Shown: positions 11,971-23,586, counted from the stretch's first letter. The stretch is 64,000 nucleotides of DNA from Scalesia atractyloides (GCA_947069175.1 CAMTDV010000019.1:70865358-70929357), one strand, 5' to 3'. Numbers and translations are program-made. The notes: generated by a model not told the origin, from the letters alone.

Positions 11971-13065
11971 CACTACAAATATTGTTTATACCACTTAATG
12001 TTACCAGACAAGAATAAAGCACTCAATACTTGGATTTGGTTTTCTATTTTAATAATATTTCATTCATACATATAACTCTGTCAGCGGCGATAAATGAATA
12101 TCAGTAACCGTATCATGACGATCTAAACTGATTGATACCGTTCGAACACGGTGCCGGTACCAGTGTTGAATCATTATTTTTGGATGATGTAAAGATCGCG
12201 TTGATTTCTATACCGAGTGTATGCATGTACCAGTACCGTAACAAATCGAACCAATACCCATCGCATGCTCGTGGTGACGTACCGCCTCAACGCACGAAAA
12301 ATACCCTAGTTTCATATTACATCTACCAAGATCTAGAGCCACCTGTATTTATTTGAGTATATTCAAAGCCAATTGTATGTGTGAAGACTGTTTGCAACAA
12401 AGTGCTTTCTGGTCAAATAGTCAACATTTTGACCAGCCACAGGGGCAATGCAAAGATTGCAAATTTGCAAGGGTACCCCTACCACCTTTCCTGCCTTATT
12501 TACTTTCGTCACGTGCTCTTTACGTGATGTTAAAGTTGGCCGTGATCTAGTGTACAAAGACCCATCCAGTTAAATTATAAATGAGTGAAACAATACATTG
12601 GGGCTATTATATGATAACTTCTGTATGATTGTAGTCGAGATCCACGATATTTTCTATCGAAAATGTTTGATGAATCAGTATCACTCGAGTAAACGTATAT
12701 CAAATCCTATGTAATACTAGTAAACCAGTATAAAGTAGACTAAGTAGTATTTGACAAGTAAAAATCTTTTATTGATGTCACGTGATATTCATAATCATAA
12801 ATCTACGAACACTAAACACATCTAATGAGTTGATGTTGATGTGGTTTGGCCCCTGGCAACATGTTTCAAATCGGAAGACATCACAACCTAAAGAAATTTG
12901 ATCGATTTGAAATCGAAAGACTTGACTGTTGACACGTTCATGGCTAATTTGTTGATATGTGTCTAATCGGTTGTACGATGTTTTCGTTAAAAATAATAAT
13001 GATAAATATTGCTTGAAATATTTATACATATAAACATAAAAATAAAAGAGTTTATGGATTAAAAA

Positions 13066-13146
13066 TTAAAATCAAAGTTATTAGCTTAAATGAAAAAAAC
13101 GTTATATTAAAATCAAAGTTATTAGCTTAAATGAAAAAACGTTATA
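13066..13146. repeat. 41-bp tandem duplication
   Basis: Two copies of TTAAAATCAAAG..CGTTATA start at 13066 and 13107. They differ by one A in a run. Confidence 0.8.
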
Positions 13147-13442
13147 AAATTATATTTCGAATCAAATAATAGTAATTATAGACGTAAACCGTAAACATGG
13201 ATCGTAAAATATACAATATTAGGCTGACTTGAATGTACTATTATCTATTATTAATTTAAATGGGGGTATGTGTTTGACTATTTGAAATAATATTAATTAT
13301 TAATAAGATTTAGAAATAACATTAAAAATATTAATACGACTCGGAAATAATATTGATTTGTACGAATTTGGATCCTTATTCCATGCCATCACTGTTCACA
13401 TCTGTTTATTCCACTAGTACGTTTTTTATGATTACAAAATGA

Positions 13443-13508
13443 ACATATAAAACTATTTATTTTAAACATCTGAGTACATATAAAACTATTTATTTTAAAC
13501 ATCCGAGT
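13443..13508. repeat. 33-bp tandem duplication
   Basis: Two copies of ACATATAAAACTATTT..GAGT start at 13443 and 13476. One base differs. Confidence 0.85.
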
Positions 13509-13531
13509 TTGATAAATACAGGTAAAAAAAA

Positions 13532-13647
13532 CCCATCTAATGAGTTGGCTTTTATATATAAAGTTAAAAAAAAGACTTCTTTATGTATAAAAAGCCCATC
13601 TAATGAGATGGCTTTTATATATAAAGTTAGAAAAAAAAAACTTCTTA
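13532..13647. repeat. 63-bp tandem duplication
   Basis: Two copies starting CCCATCTAATGAG at 13532 and 13595 continue through GGCTTTTATATATAAAGTTA into an A-run and CTTCTTTA/CTTCTTAT. Confidence 0.8.
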
Positions 13648-14441
13648 TTCGTGACTCGTTATTGCACATTTTTTTTCTTAATTTTGTTTAGTGTTCAAAT
13701 GTCTGTAGATTTTTCAATCCTCTTCGGTTAACATTATAAAATATAATCAGTCCTTTTACTTTTTAAAAATTACGTAATCTTATGCTATATATTGTATAAT
13801 ATAGATTCTCAAAACATTAAATTGTGTAATTTTGGACACATGAACATCATCTTATCAATGAGTGCTCTTTAAAAAGACAGTTTTCATGTAATTTATGTGA
13901 GTTTCTGTTTTAATTACAAATTTGTGTAATTTATGTGATTCTGTAAATTAAAATCGTGTAAATTCGACATGTCTCGTCTTCTCACTAGCATGTTTTTGTA
14001 TATATCAAGAGACTATTTTTAGAATTAAGTTATGCAGACTATTTTACCAAAAAAAAAAAACCAAGTAACTTATACTTATAAATATTCTATTTTGTTACCC
14101 GAAATAAAAAATCAATCTAGAACTCTTGAATTTTTTATCAAACGCTTTGCAATTGTTTGTGTATTTAAGCCAAGGCTTGATTGATTATTGCAAGCTCTAA
14201 GAAATATATATTTTGTACAACCTAAATGTATAAGGGCAGATAAACCTAACATAATAATATATGAATCAAAGGTTTTTAGATACGGATCCACTTTTTAAAA
14301 CGTCACGAGTTTAAGCAAGATTTGAGCTGCAATCTTTTAAAACAATTGTGTTTCTAGATTACAATTAGAATTGAACAATAATAACTTAAAAAAATTCTAA
14401 ATAAACATGTTATACATGTCAACAATTTATAAGACTACATT

Positions 14442-14749
14442 TAGAGGTGCACAAAACAGGTTTTTTTAAGAACCGGGAACCGGGTAGAAAATGCTTCCGA
14501 GTTTGGTCAACAAAGTAAAAAACCAGGTCAGGTAGAAACGGTTTCGGGTAGTTTGGGGTCTTGACTAGTTTGGCTGGGTTTTTTTCGGGTTTAGGTCGGT
14601 TTGGGTCCGGGTAGAGGTGGAACCGTTCCGTTTCCACCCGGTTCGGTTCTTTTTCCAACCTCGAATCTGAAACTGGTATGTACCCGTGAGTCAGATAGGG
14701 TAGAAACCAGTTCCTAGTCGGGTAAGAACCGGTTTTTTTTGCACCTCTA
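14442..14749. mobile_element. hAT-like non-autonomous element (308 bp)
   Basis: Terminal inverted repeats TAGAGGTGCACAAAA / TTTTTTGCACCTCTA enclose a sequence full of ACCGGTT and CGGGT motifs in both orientations. That layout is usual for plant hAT-type miniature elements. The 8-bp flanks (ACTACATT and ACTAGAGA) share only ACTA, so the target duplication is decayed or disturbed by the adjoining repeat at 14752. Confidence 0.65.
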
Positions 14750-14751
14750 AC

Positions 14752-15190
14752 TAGAGATGGGCATAAAAACCGGTTCCGAACCCGAACCGGTAAAATCGAA
14801 CTGGAACCGGTTTCAGTTCCTACCCGACATTAAGTAGAACCGGTTCCGGGTTCAAAATACCCGTTGGTTCCAACCCGGTTCCACAATTTTACCATTTGAA
14901 TCGGGTCGTACCCGGTTCCTACCCGTACCCGGTTCCTACCAGTACCCGGAAATTCAGTTCTAGAAGGAACCGGTTATACCCGTTAAAATGTTACCATTGG
15001 AACCGGTTATACCCGTTATAATGTTGCCGTTGGAACCAGTTATAGCCGTTAAAATGTTACCGTTGGAACCGGTTATACCCGTTATAATGTTACCGTTGGA
15101 ACCGGTTATAGCCGTTAAAATGTTACCGTTGGAACCGGTTCCTGACCGTTGGAACCGGTTCCTGACCGTTGGAACCGATTCTATATATAT
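14752..15190. repeat. ACCGGTT-rich repeat, probable truncated hAT-like element
   Basis: It starts TAGAGATGGGCATAAAAACC, which resembles a hAT-type terminus. It then carries many AACCGGTT units and at least six copies of a GTTACCGTTGGAACCGG-like unit (about 14986-15180). No matching right terminus was found. Confidence 0.5.
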
Positions 15191-15374
15191 TGTTTAGAAA
15201 TCTATTGTTTAGCACACAATTTCTCATATCTACAGATACCAAACCAAGACCTTCAAATTTGTAGGGCCCAATTAAAATATTTAAATTGGGCTGTCCAGTC
15301 CACTATCTGATTTCTGATTTCGTCTTTGGGCTGTGGTCCACTAACAAGTAACAAACACACTTCCGGGTTTTGAT

Positions 15375-16008
15375 TAGTGGTGCACAAATCGGGTTTTTTT
15401 AATACTCGGGTTCCGGGTATGGAACTGGGTTCGAGTATGACCGGGTTCTACAAAATTGGGTATTGAGAATACCCGGGTCCGGTCCGGGTCCGGGTTTTAT
15501 ACAAAAAATGTATACCCTATATACCCAGGTTCGGGTAGGGTCGGGTCGGGTTTTCTAATACCCGGGTATCATAATACCCTATTTTCGGGTTCGGGTACGG
15601 ATCGGGTTGGGTTCGGGTATGCCTCGGGTATAGAGTATAGAGATTAAATGTAAACCAACAAATGGTCAAAATATACTTTCTAACGGCTATATAGCCGTTA
15701 CCAAAGTGCAAAACTTGAAAAAACACAAAAAAAATGAAAAAACCCGACTAGGGTATTGGAAAACCCGGACCGGGTATTGAAAAACCCGATTCCGGGTTCG
15801 GGTTGAAACTGAGTACTCGTAAAACCCGGGTTGCAAACGGGTATAAAAAAACCAGTTCCGGGTTCGGGTTTTATAATAGAAATGCATACACGATCCCTAC
15901 CCTAAGGGTAGGGTCGGGTTCGGGTATTAAAAACCCGGGTTTTATAATACCCGGTTTCGGGTTTTTTTTTCGGGTCCAAGTCCGGGTTCAGGTTTTTTAT
16001 GCACACTA
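15375..16008. mobile_element. hAT-like MITE with perfect 8-bp target duplication (634 bp)
   Basis: The left terminus TAGTGGTGCACAAA and right terminus TTATGCACACTA are imperfect inverted repeats. The flanks are identical: GTTTTGAT at 15367-15374 and at 16009-16016, the 8-bp duplication expected of hAT transposition. The interior is an irregular array of ACCCGGGTTCGGGTA motifs on both strands with no transposase, so it must be mobilised in trans. Confidence 0.85.
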
Positions 16009-16217
16009 GTTTTGATGAATGGTACAAAATATATTTTGAAGGGATTTTACTAAAAGAAATGTTTTTTCTTTTTCACTCTTTCATTTCACGCATGGATTTA
16101 ATATACGTGGAAAAGTGTATTCCAAAACAGCAATTGAAAATTTTGATCACTACATAAAATGTTGGTTTGTATGTGTAGTTAAAGAATACTTTTAAACTCA
16201 CTATGGAAACTAATTTG

Positions 16218-16383
16218 GAGATTAGTGAGTGGTTTGTGCCTCGACAAATATAGGTTAATCTTCTTTCGTCTCGCCTAATCGATGATCAAGATCTTGCCTA
16301 GAGATTAGTGAGTGGTTTGTGCCTCGACAAATATAGGTTAATCTTCTTTTGTCTCGCCTAATCGTTGATCAAGATCCTGCAAA
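16218..16383. repeat. 83-bp tandem duplication inside the family M LTR
   Basis: The unit GAGATTAGTGAGTGG..CTAATCG.TGATCAAGATC occurs twice, period 83, with a few substitutions (for example TTTCG/TTTTG and CGATG/CGTTG). Confidence 0.85.
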
Positions 16384-16918
16384 ACTACAAACACACCGTA
16401 AGCTCGTCAAAGGGAGGAGAATAGTGGGGTTCTCCCTGTAACCACCCTTCTGCGTGAGAATAAGTATTCGTTTGAGGATAATAGTGTGTGTATTTAAGTG
16501 AGAGAGCAAGAGAGCGATACTTAAACCTGGAGATGAAGTCCTCTATTTATAGCCAGAAAAGATCCACAAAGGAGATGGGCTGATGGGCCTTGGGCCGGAG
16601 CTCGACAACAAGGAATATCCATTCTGTCTCTCCTATCACGACCGTTAGTGATCCCTGATGAGAAGGGTGCTTGGCGCACGGTGAATGGATCCACGTGTCC
16701 CGACAGTCGTCCTTGTTTTCTGGTCTGTCATCAGCGGTTAATGGAGATCGTGAGACAGTGGTCAGCACAAGCTGATTGGTGCCACGTATACGTCCTTGTG
16801 TACTTCTTGTCCCCTGCACGATTGTTCATCGTGCAGCATGACCCATTACAGCATGTGGACGCCTATTGGTTCACTGTCTTGCTACACGTACCTTTCGTAC
16901 CTCATTGACGTTACCTTG

Positions 16919-17797
16919 TGTTGAAAACAATCTAATCAAACAAAAAATTAATTATTTTATTATTAATTACCGAGTTATTGGCCAAACCAGTTTATTCCAA
17001 CTTGAACAAACTGATTGAAGAAAGGTAGAAGGAGACTGTCCCGTTATCGGGCGAATTTAAATAACACGCAAAAACTAAAACCAACCTGGCGATTTAAGAA
17101 ACCGAGATTCTTGAACTGCACGGATGATTCCTGTCTTTAAAGGATTTTACACGCTCGTATTGCTTTTGAGCTGCAGCGTAAACTCTTAGGATTTAATGCA
17201 GAATTGATCTGGTATTCCAACAGCAATGGAAACCAGAAAACGCAGAAGCTGGACAAGAAACAGGAACACCAGCTACGAAAATTGTGTGCATGGAATGGGT
17301 AGCAGGAGGCTTTTATTTGTAGCTGTGATTATAACCAAGAATGGGAAAAACAGGGAATAAGATAACCATTATCAACCAGGTTCGAATTCGGTTATCTATG
17401 GATAACCCACACGAATTCGAACTGTTACAGATAACCCCCACTGTTTCGAATTCATCTCTATCCCTATCTCTTTTGATCCACTGTTCAGACACACCTGAAC
17501 CGAACCCTAGCTAAAAATAAAAGCTCCTCAGCTCCTAGCGACGATGCGTACGTGCGAAGTGCAAAGTGCGCCTCAAACGCGCCCATTCGCGCCTCAAATG
17601 CGCCCATTCGCGAGCTCGCGGCTCAGCTCGGCTCGGCTCGGCGCGCGTGTGGGCTTGACCCACTTCTCAACCCATTTAACACTTTGGAGGCCCACAAGGG
17701 TAATCCCTTATAAGGCACTCAACTTTCATCTCCCCCACCAATGTGGGATGGAGGAAACATACCAACTTGTATGTTCCCACCATTAATATTTTCAACA
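16919..17797 (-). repeat. 3' LTR of the copia element (879 bp)
   Basis: It matches 22454-23303 and has the TGTTGAAAAC..TTTCAACA ends. It holds a GC-rich minisatellite-like patch (about 17540-17650: repeated CGCGCCCATTCGCG and GCTCGGCTCG) that is longer here than in the other LTR. Confidence 0.93.
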
Positions 17798-17808
17798 ATC
17801 CCCCACCA
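17798..17808 (-). other. Polypurine tract of the copia element
   Basis: On the minus strand GGTGGGGGAT lies directly before the 3' LTR start. It is a standard plus-strand primer. Confidence 0.85.
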
Positions 17809-18305
17809 AGTTGGAATGTTTCCTTTCACTTAGACAGATGATGTCACTAGGTGTCACGAAGATTAAACCCAGTTTATGTTGATAAACAAGAAGAGACAGA
17901 TTCGACGGTGTCCTATGGAATTAAACCATTAACCTGATAGCCCCCTTCGGTTTACCCCCACACATTACCGGCCGACTTTGCGTTCTCACTGAGCGCGAAT
18001 ATGGCCGTGCGCTATAAATCCTTTTCATGATCCTTTAGAAGACAAACCACTTATCTTCACTCGAGGCGGCACCACCCCTAGATCATATAGGCAAAGTTTT
18101 ACATCATCCATGTTGCTTGGATGCCTCCAAAACTTTGTTAAAAGCATTAGCTCACCCTTGTTCTCGGCAACGACGTACTATCATACCTCACATGGATCTA
18201 TCAGAAATTGATAGTACCTTCTATCGTTAAGTGACTTTGTTTTTACCCATTAAACTTGAGAAATAAGAGCACTAAGTTCAAGTTGGGTTTCCATCACTAA
18301 CGATT

Positions 18306-18851
18306 CTATTGTGGTTTTAGACCCATGTCTCTCGCGGTATTCACTACCAAATCTCTCGTCAGAGGTTTAGTAAACGGATCAGCCAAGTTCTTACTCGTCT
18401 TGACATAGACAACCTTGATGGTACCACTTTCAAGAAGTTGTCTCACATAATTGTGCCGTAGACCTATGTGTCTTGACCTCCCATTATACACTGTGTTGTA
18501 TACTTTAGATAGTGTGGCCTCACTATCACAATACATGGGAATATACGGCATTGGAACATCCCACAAACGAATGTCCGTGAGTAGATCTCTAATATACTCT
18601 GCTTCCTTACCAGCCGCAGCTAGTGCTATGAACTTAGCTTCCATAGTTGAGTGGGCAATACACGTCTGTTTCTTGCTCGCCCAAGAAATTGCTCCTCCTG
18701 CTAGAGTGTAAATCCACCTACTTATAGATTTTGAATCACTGGTGTGATCAATCCAGCTCGCATCGGAATAACCTTCGAGTATTCTGGAATTAGACGTGTA
18801 TGTCAGTTCTAAGTTACTGGTCCTTTTCAGGTATCCAAGTACTCTACCCAC
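18306..18851 (-). pseudogene. copia RNase H and C-terminus
   Basis: Contains GYSDASWIDH..SISRWIYTLAGG, SWASKKQTCIAHSTMEAKFIAL, YCDSEATL, SRHIGLRHNYVRQL and ADPFTKPLTRDL, the standard copia RNase H block. The frame is continuous with the RT segment at 18858-19265, from which it is separated only by a TAG at 18858-18860 (probably a former TGG). The ATG at 18851 is internal to the ancestral polyprotein. The end at 18306 is the natural stop. A non-coding stretch follows to the polypurine tract (17809-18305). Confidence 0.92.
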
Positions 18852-18857
18852 TGCTTT

Positions 18858-19320
18858 CTAATGTTTTGTCCCTGGATTGACAGTATACTGACTCAGTTTG
18901 CTTACAGCAAAAGTAATATCAGGACGAGTGCAATGTGTTGCATACATCATACTTCCAATAGCACTCGCATACTCCAGTTGAGCCACTGCTCTCCCTGAGT
19001 TCACATTAAGTTTCACACTTGGATCAAATGGGGTATTAAACTCTTTAATGTTCAAGTGTTGAAACTTAGTCAGAATTTTCTCTATGTAATGAGATTGACT
19101 TAGAGAAATCTGACTTTCAGTTCTTTTCAACTTGATCCCAAGAATGGTATCAACTTCTCCTAGATCTTTTATCTTAAAGTTCGAGGACAGATATTTCTTA
19201 GTTTCATAAATATCTTCAAGGTGAGTGCCAATGATCCACATATCATCAACATAGAGACAAATCACAACTGTATAACCGGGTTCGCATTTAGTACAGATAC
19301 ACCTATCAACACTATTGTGT
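18858..19320 (-). pseudogene. copia reverse transcriptase, C-terminal half
   Basis: Contains the catalytic LYVDDMWIIG, NFKIKDLGEVDTILGIKLKR, SQSHYIEKIL and YASAIGSMMYATHCTRPDI..VSKLSQY. The first ATG is at 19265, but the homologous frame extends back to about 19320 (NSVDRCICTKCEPGY). There a one-base deletion joins it to the upstream frame. Confidence 0.92.
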
Positions 19321-19363
19321 CGAAACCCAAAGCAGTCACCGTGGTGTCAAACCTCTCATGCCA

Positions 19364-20206
19364 CTATTTAGGAGCTTGCTTCAAACCATAAAGAGATTTA
19401 ATAAGTCTACACACTTTGTTCTCTTTTCCAGGCATCACAAACCCTTCTGGTTGCTCCAAATAAATCTCCTCATTTAGATACCCATTTAGAAACGTAGTCT
19501 TTACATCCATTTGATGGATGTACAGCCCTTTCAAAGCAGACACCGCTAGAGTTCTAATAGAGCTAATTCTAGCCACAGGTGCATAGATATCAAAATAGTC
19601 GATCCCTTCTCTCTGCCTATACCCTTTAGCAACTAATCTTGTTTTATAGGCAGAGATGGATCCATCTGGACGATACTTCCTTTTGAAAATCCATTTGGAT
19701 CCAATGGGTTTCTTTCCCTTGGGTAGATCAGCTAACTCCCAAGTTCCATTTCCCATAATGGAATCCATTTCATCATTGACTGCTTCCTTCCACAAAGGAG
19801 CATCTCTTAATGACATTGCTTCGCTAAAAGTTTTAGGATCATCATCCAAATTAACAGCGAAAATGACCTCTCTCGTCACTTTCTTTTGAGTTCCCTCAAC
19901 CAGGTAAGAAAAGAAATCATCTCCATAACTTTTCTCTTTTCTAACTCTAGTACTTTTCCTCGGTTCTTCAACCATTGGTGAAGGTTCGACTATTTTCACA
20001 GAAGTACTAGAAGATGTGGTGTAATTTGAGTTTTCATCATCTCTAGAAAACTTGTTCTCAAAAAATTCCACATCTCTGGATTCTAAAACTGTACCCGATT
20101 CGTCATCCAACAACCGGTCAGACTTACTATGCGGAGCATATCCGATGAATACATTCTTGTAAGCTCGTTCTCCCAGTTTGAGTGTCTTTGGATCAGGTAC
20201 GCGATA
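19364..20206 (-). pseudogene. copia reverse transcriptase, N-terminal half
   Basis: Contains PLWKEAVNDEMDSI, NGTWELADLPKGKKPIGSKW, YKTRLVAKGYRQ..GIDY, the catalytic-region MDVKTTFLNGYLNEEIYLEQPEG and LIKSLYGLKQAPK. The usual MDVKTAFLNG has Thr for Ala. It ends at a TAG (19364-19366) where CAG (Gln) is expected in QAPKQWHE. The ATG at 20113 is internal; the frame is open from 20206 down. Confidence 0.92.
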
Positions 20207-21103
20207 CTAGGCAAGACACCCCCAAACCCTCAAATACTCTAGGTTTGGTTTTCTTCCTTTCCACAACTCATATGGACTCGTAGGTATCACACGACTAGTG
20301 ATCCTATTGTGAACATAACATGCGGTTAACACAGCTTCCCCCCACATATTACGAGGTAGACCCGATTGATTTAACATACAGTTAGCCATCTCTACCAAGG
20401 TTCGGTTCTTTCTCTCAGCCAAACCATTTTGTTGGGGAGTATATGGTGCAGTTCTCTCATGTATGATGCCTTCCTCTTTGCAGAATGCATCAAATTTTCG
20501 GTTAAAGTATTCTCCGCCTCTGTCCGAGCGAAGAATTTTAATGCGTTTCTCCTTTTGTTTTTCAACCTCAGCCTTATATATTTTAAATGCCTCAAAAGCT
20601 TCGTCTTTTGAATGCAATATATAAACATATAAGTATCGACTGAAGTCATTGGAGAAAGTGATAAAGTATCTCTTACCCCCACGAGTAAGGACTCCATTCA
20701 GTTCACAAATATCTGAATGAATTAGTTCTAGTAGTGATGTATTACGTTTATGGACACTTGGAAAAGGTTTCTTTGTGAATTTTGATTTCACACAAGTTTT
20801 GCATTTTTCAAAGTCTTTATCTTTTAATTTCAATAAACCTTTAGTTTGCATTTTCTCAATGTTTTTAATATTTGTATGAGCTAAATGTTTATGCCATAAA
20901 GAAATTGAACAAGCGATATAATCAGAAGACATAATTTCATTCAAATCAAAACCAACTGCATTACATTGATAAAAACTATCACTACCACTATCACCACTAT
21001 CACTATCACTTTCATTCCCAAACCCATCAATCACTGAAACGCCACCTTCATCCGAGTCTTCTTCTTCATCAATTCCATCTTCAGCTAGGTCAAGGCGATA
21101 CAT
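20207..21103 (-). pseudogene. copia GAG-pre-integrase zinc region and integrase core
   Basis: An acidic Ser/Asp/Glu-rich stretch is followed by the HHCC region (LWHKHLAHTNIKNI..CKTCVKSK) and the DDE core: LIHSDICELNG, FITFSNDFSRYLYVY, LRSDRGGEYF and TPQQNGLAERKNRT..ML. It is bounded by a TGA at 21104-21106 and a TAG at 20207-20209. Both lie in the same frame as the neighbouring segments, so they are nonsense mutations inside one former polyprotein. Confidence 0.93.
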
Positions 21104-21571
21104 TCAACCCGTGTTCTTTGCTTGACCCACATAGATGTAATTTAGAGAAAACTTCACACGGAGATTCTTGAGAACCAGCTTGTACCCATTTCGATCAAAC
21201 TTATCAGCAGAAACAAGAACCTTGGTGATTCCAGGAACATGCAACACGTCCTGAAGGGTAACCGTTTGACCATCTTTAAAGTTTAGTCGCACTGTGCCTT
21301 TACCACGAACTTCCACTCGATGTCCATCAGCACATACCACCACTGTTCCTTGAGGAACAGGACCATAAGTAAGAAACGAGCCACGATTACCACAAACATG
21401 AACAGTTGCTCCAGAATCCAAAAACCATCATCTACATGCCACAACGCATGTATATTGAGAAAGCATGTTAACATCTCCAAGATCCACATTAGCCACTAGA
21501 TTGGTGACTTTATCAATATCAACAGCACTTATAGAACAAACCGTAGATCCAGATTTCCTTTGAGAGCACTC
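21104..21571 (-). pseudogene. copia protease region
   Basis: The catalytic FLDSGATVHVCG is followed by VVVCADGHRVEV..GTVRL, LQDVLHVPGITKVLVSADKF. Upstream, after the knuckle stop, the frame reads ECSQRKSG..DIDKVTNLVANVDLGDVNML and is cut by one more TGA (21428-21430, probable former TGG) just before WFLDSGAT. The ATG at 21421 is therefore internal. Confidence 0.9.
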
Positions 21572-22411
21572 TCATGCATAATGCCCGGTTTCTCCACAAA
21601 CATGACATTTACCCGATCTCTTTGGTTTATGGTTGGTCGTTTGATGTGACTTTTTGAATTCCTTTTTCTTTGGTGCTGTAAACTTTCTATTCTTTGATGC
21701 CCCTTTTCCCTTTTGCCCAGATCCTCCAACAATATGATTCAAACTCGATCCGACTTTACCTCTTTTGTCCCTGTTGCGCGTTTCCTCCTCAATTCGAAGG
21801 TGCTTCAACAGTTCATCCAAAGAGTAGTCCTCAGACTTGTGCATCATTCTCTTTGAGAAATCTTTCCAAGTAGGAGGAAGTTTTGCAATAATGACCCCTA
21901 CTTGAAAGTTTTCTGGCAGTGGAATAGAAAGCATTGTCAATTTGTTAACAAGAACTTGGAGTTCATGCACTTGCTCCAGGATTGACTTGTAATCAACCAT
22001 TTGAAAGTCTAAGTACTTCGAAATAAGGTATTTGTTAGTACCTTCTTCACGAGCCTTGTACTTATATTCCAAAGCTTTCCACAATTCTCTAGCACTTGTT
22101 ACCGGCGCGCATAAGTCATAGAGACGATCTGAAAGAGAATTCTTGATGTGGCCAAGACAAAGATCTTCAGCTTCCTTACGGACAAGTCTTTGCTTAGCCA
22201 AATCTTGATTCGGGACCTCTCCAGCCTCAAGAGGAGGGTCATCAGGGATTGCGGGCAAGCTTGGATCAAGGATATAGTAGAGTTTCAGCACAACGAGTAT
22301 GAACTTAACCTTGTCCGCCCAACGGGTATAGTTCTGGCCATAGAATCTGTCCAACTTGACAAACTCTTGATTCATGAATCTCAGATTAGCTGTTGGTAGT
22401 TCACCGTCCAT
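21572..22411 (-). pseudogene. copia gag
   Basis: Opens with MDGELPTANLRFMNQEFVKLDRF..NYTRWADKVKFIL and contains the UBN2-type gag core (SARELWKALEYKYKAREEG..YLISKYLDFQMVD, LPPTWKDF). It ends in a CCHC knuckle, CHVCGETGHYA, cut by a TGA (21572-21574) just before the last Cys; CGA to TGA is the likely change. The start is 42 bases after the 5' LTR, an unusually short leader. Confidence 0.92.
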
Positions 22412-22453
22412 TAGTTCTGTTGATTAAACACAAAAAATAAAATCCTTTAAGAT

Positions 22454-23303
22454 TGTTGAAAACAATTTAATCAAACAGAAAATTAATTATTTTATTATTA
22501 ATTACCGAGTTATTGGCCAAACCAGTTTATTCCAACTTGAACAAACTGATTGAAGAAAGGTAGAAGGAGACTGTCCTGTTATCGGACGAATTTAAATAAC
22601 ACGCAAAAACTAAAACCAACCTGGCGATTTAAGAAACCGAGATTCTTGAACTGCACGGATGATTCCTGTCCTTAAAGGATTTTACGCGCTCGTATTGCTG
22701 TGAGCTGCAGCGTAAACTCCTAGGAGTTAATGCAGAACTGATCTGGTATTCCAACAGCAATGGAAACCAAAAAACGCAGAAGCTGGAGAAGAAACAGGAA
22801 CACCAGAGAGGAGGGCTGCGAAAATGTGTGCATGGAATGGGTAGCAGGAGTCTTTTATTTATAGCTGTGATTATAACTAAGAATGAGAAAAGTAGGGAAT
22901 AAGATAACCATTATCAACCAGGTTCGAATTTGGTTATCTATGGATAACCCACACGAATTCGAACTGTTACACATAACCCCCACTGTTTCGAATTCATCTC
23001 TATCCCTATCTCTTTCGATCCACTGATCAGACACACCTGAACCGGACCTCGCTAAAAATAACGTACGTGTGAAGTGCAAAGTGCGCCTCAAACTCGCCCA
23101 TTCGCGCCTTAAACGCGCCCATTCGCGAGCTCGCGGCTCGGCTCGACGCGCGTGTGGACTTGACCCACTTTTCAACCCATTTAACACTTTGGAGGCCCAC
23201 AAGGGGTAATCCCTTATAAGGCACTCAACTTTCACATCCCCCACCAATGTGGGATGGAGGAAACATACCAACTTGTATGTTCCCACCATTAATATTTCCA
23301 ACA
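22454..23303 (-). repeat. 5' LTR of the copia element (850 bp)
   Basis: It matches 16919-17797. The next bases on the minus strand (ATCTTAAAGGATTTTATTTT) are not the usual TGGTATCAGAGC primer site. Confidence 0.93.
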
Positions 23304-23586
23304 CCTTGCGCTTTGTACCTATTCTCGGCGTAGGTTTGTCTTCTGTATCTAGCGCAAGATAATGGACTTTGGTCCTCTGTCTCCTCTGTCTTCTGTATCT
23401 AGCGCAAGTGTCTAAGAAAGGTTAATTTTACTCTTTGACCCCGCGCGCGACACTTGAGGGATCTGTTCAGTCGGCGCGAGGTCTGTGGAGTTGTCACTCA
23501 GACGTGTCTAGGGTATGGTCTTGCGCGCGATCATGGAGATGTTTATCCAATCAACACACCTTTTGGGACCATACCCCTTCGACTAA

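Larger units (their letters stand above)
9646..14441. other. AT-rich spacer without a supported gene
   Basis: No reading frame with recognisable domains was found. It contains degenerate repeat pieces (for example around 10820-10995 and 12130-12300) and the short tandem duplications listed separately. The small reading frames here look like chance. Confidence 0.6.
16919..23303 (-). mobile_element. Ty1/copia LTR retrotransposon (minus strand)
   Basis: LTRs begin TGTTG and end CAACA. Target duplications CCTTG are exact at 16914-16918 and 23304-23308. Read on the minus strand the order is gag, protease, integrase, RT, RNase H, with integrase before RT as in Ty1/copia. It lies inside an older solo LTR. 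The single ancestral frame is interrupted by six in-frame stops and one frameshift, so it cannot make a full polyprotein. Confidence 0.95.
16214..23581 (-). mobile_element. Family M solo LTR (minus strand), split by a copia element
   Basis: The parts 16214-16918 and 23309-23581 (about 978 bp together) match the LTRs at 27484-31189 and 49246-50032. All share a GAGGAGAATAG..GGTTCTCC segment, ACCACCCTTC.GCGTGAGAATAAGTA and an end in GACCATACCCCTTC. Candidate target duplications ACTAA occur at 16209-16213 and 23582-23586, but the terminal bases (TT..CG in place of TG..CA) are mutated. Boundaries are therefore tentative. No internal region is attached, which supports a solo LTR. Confidence 0.6.
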
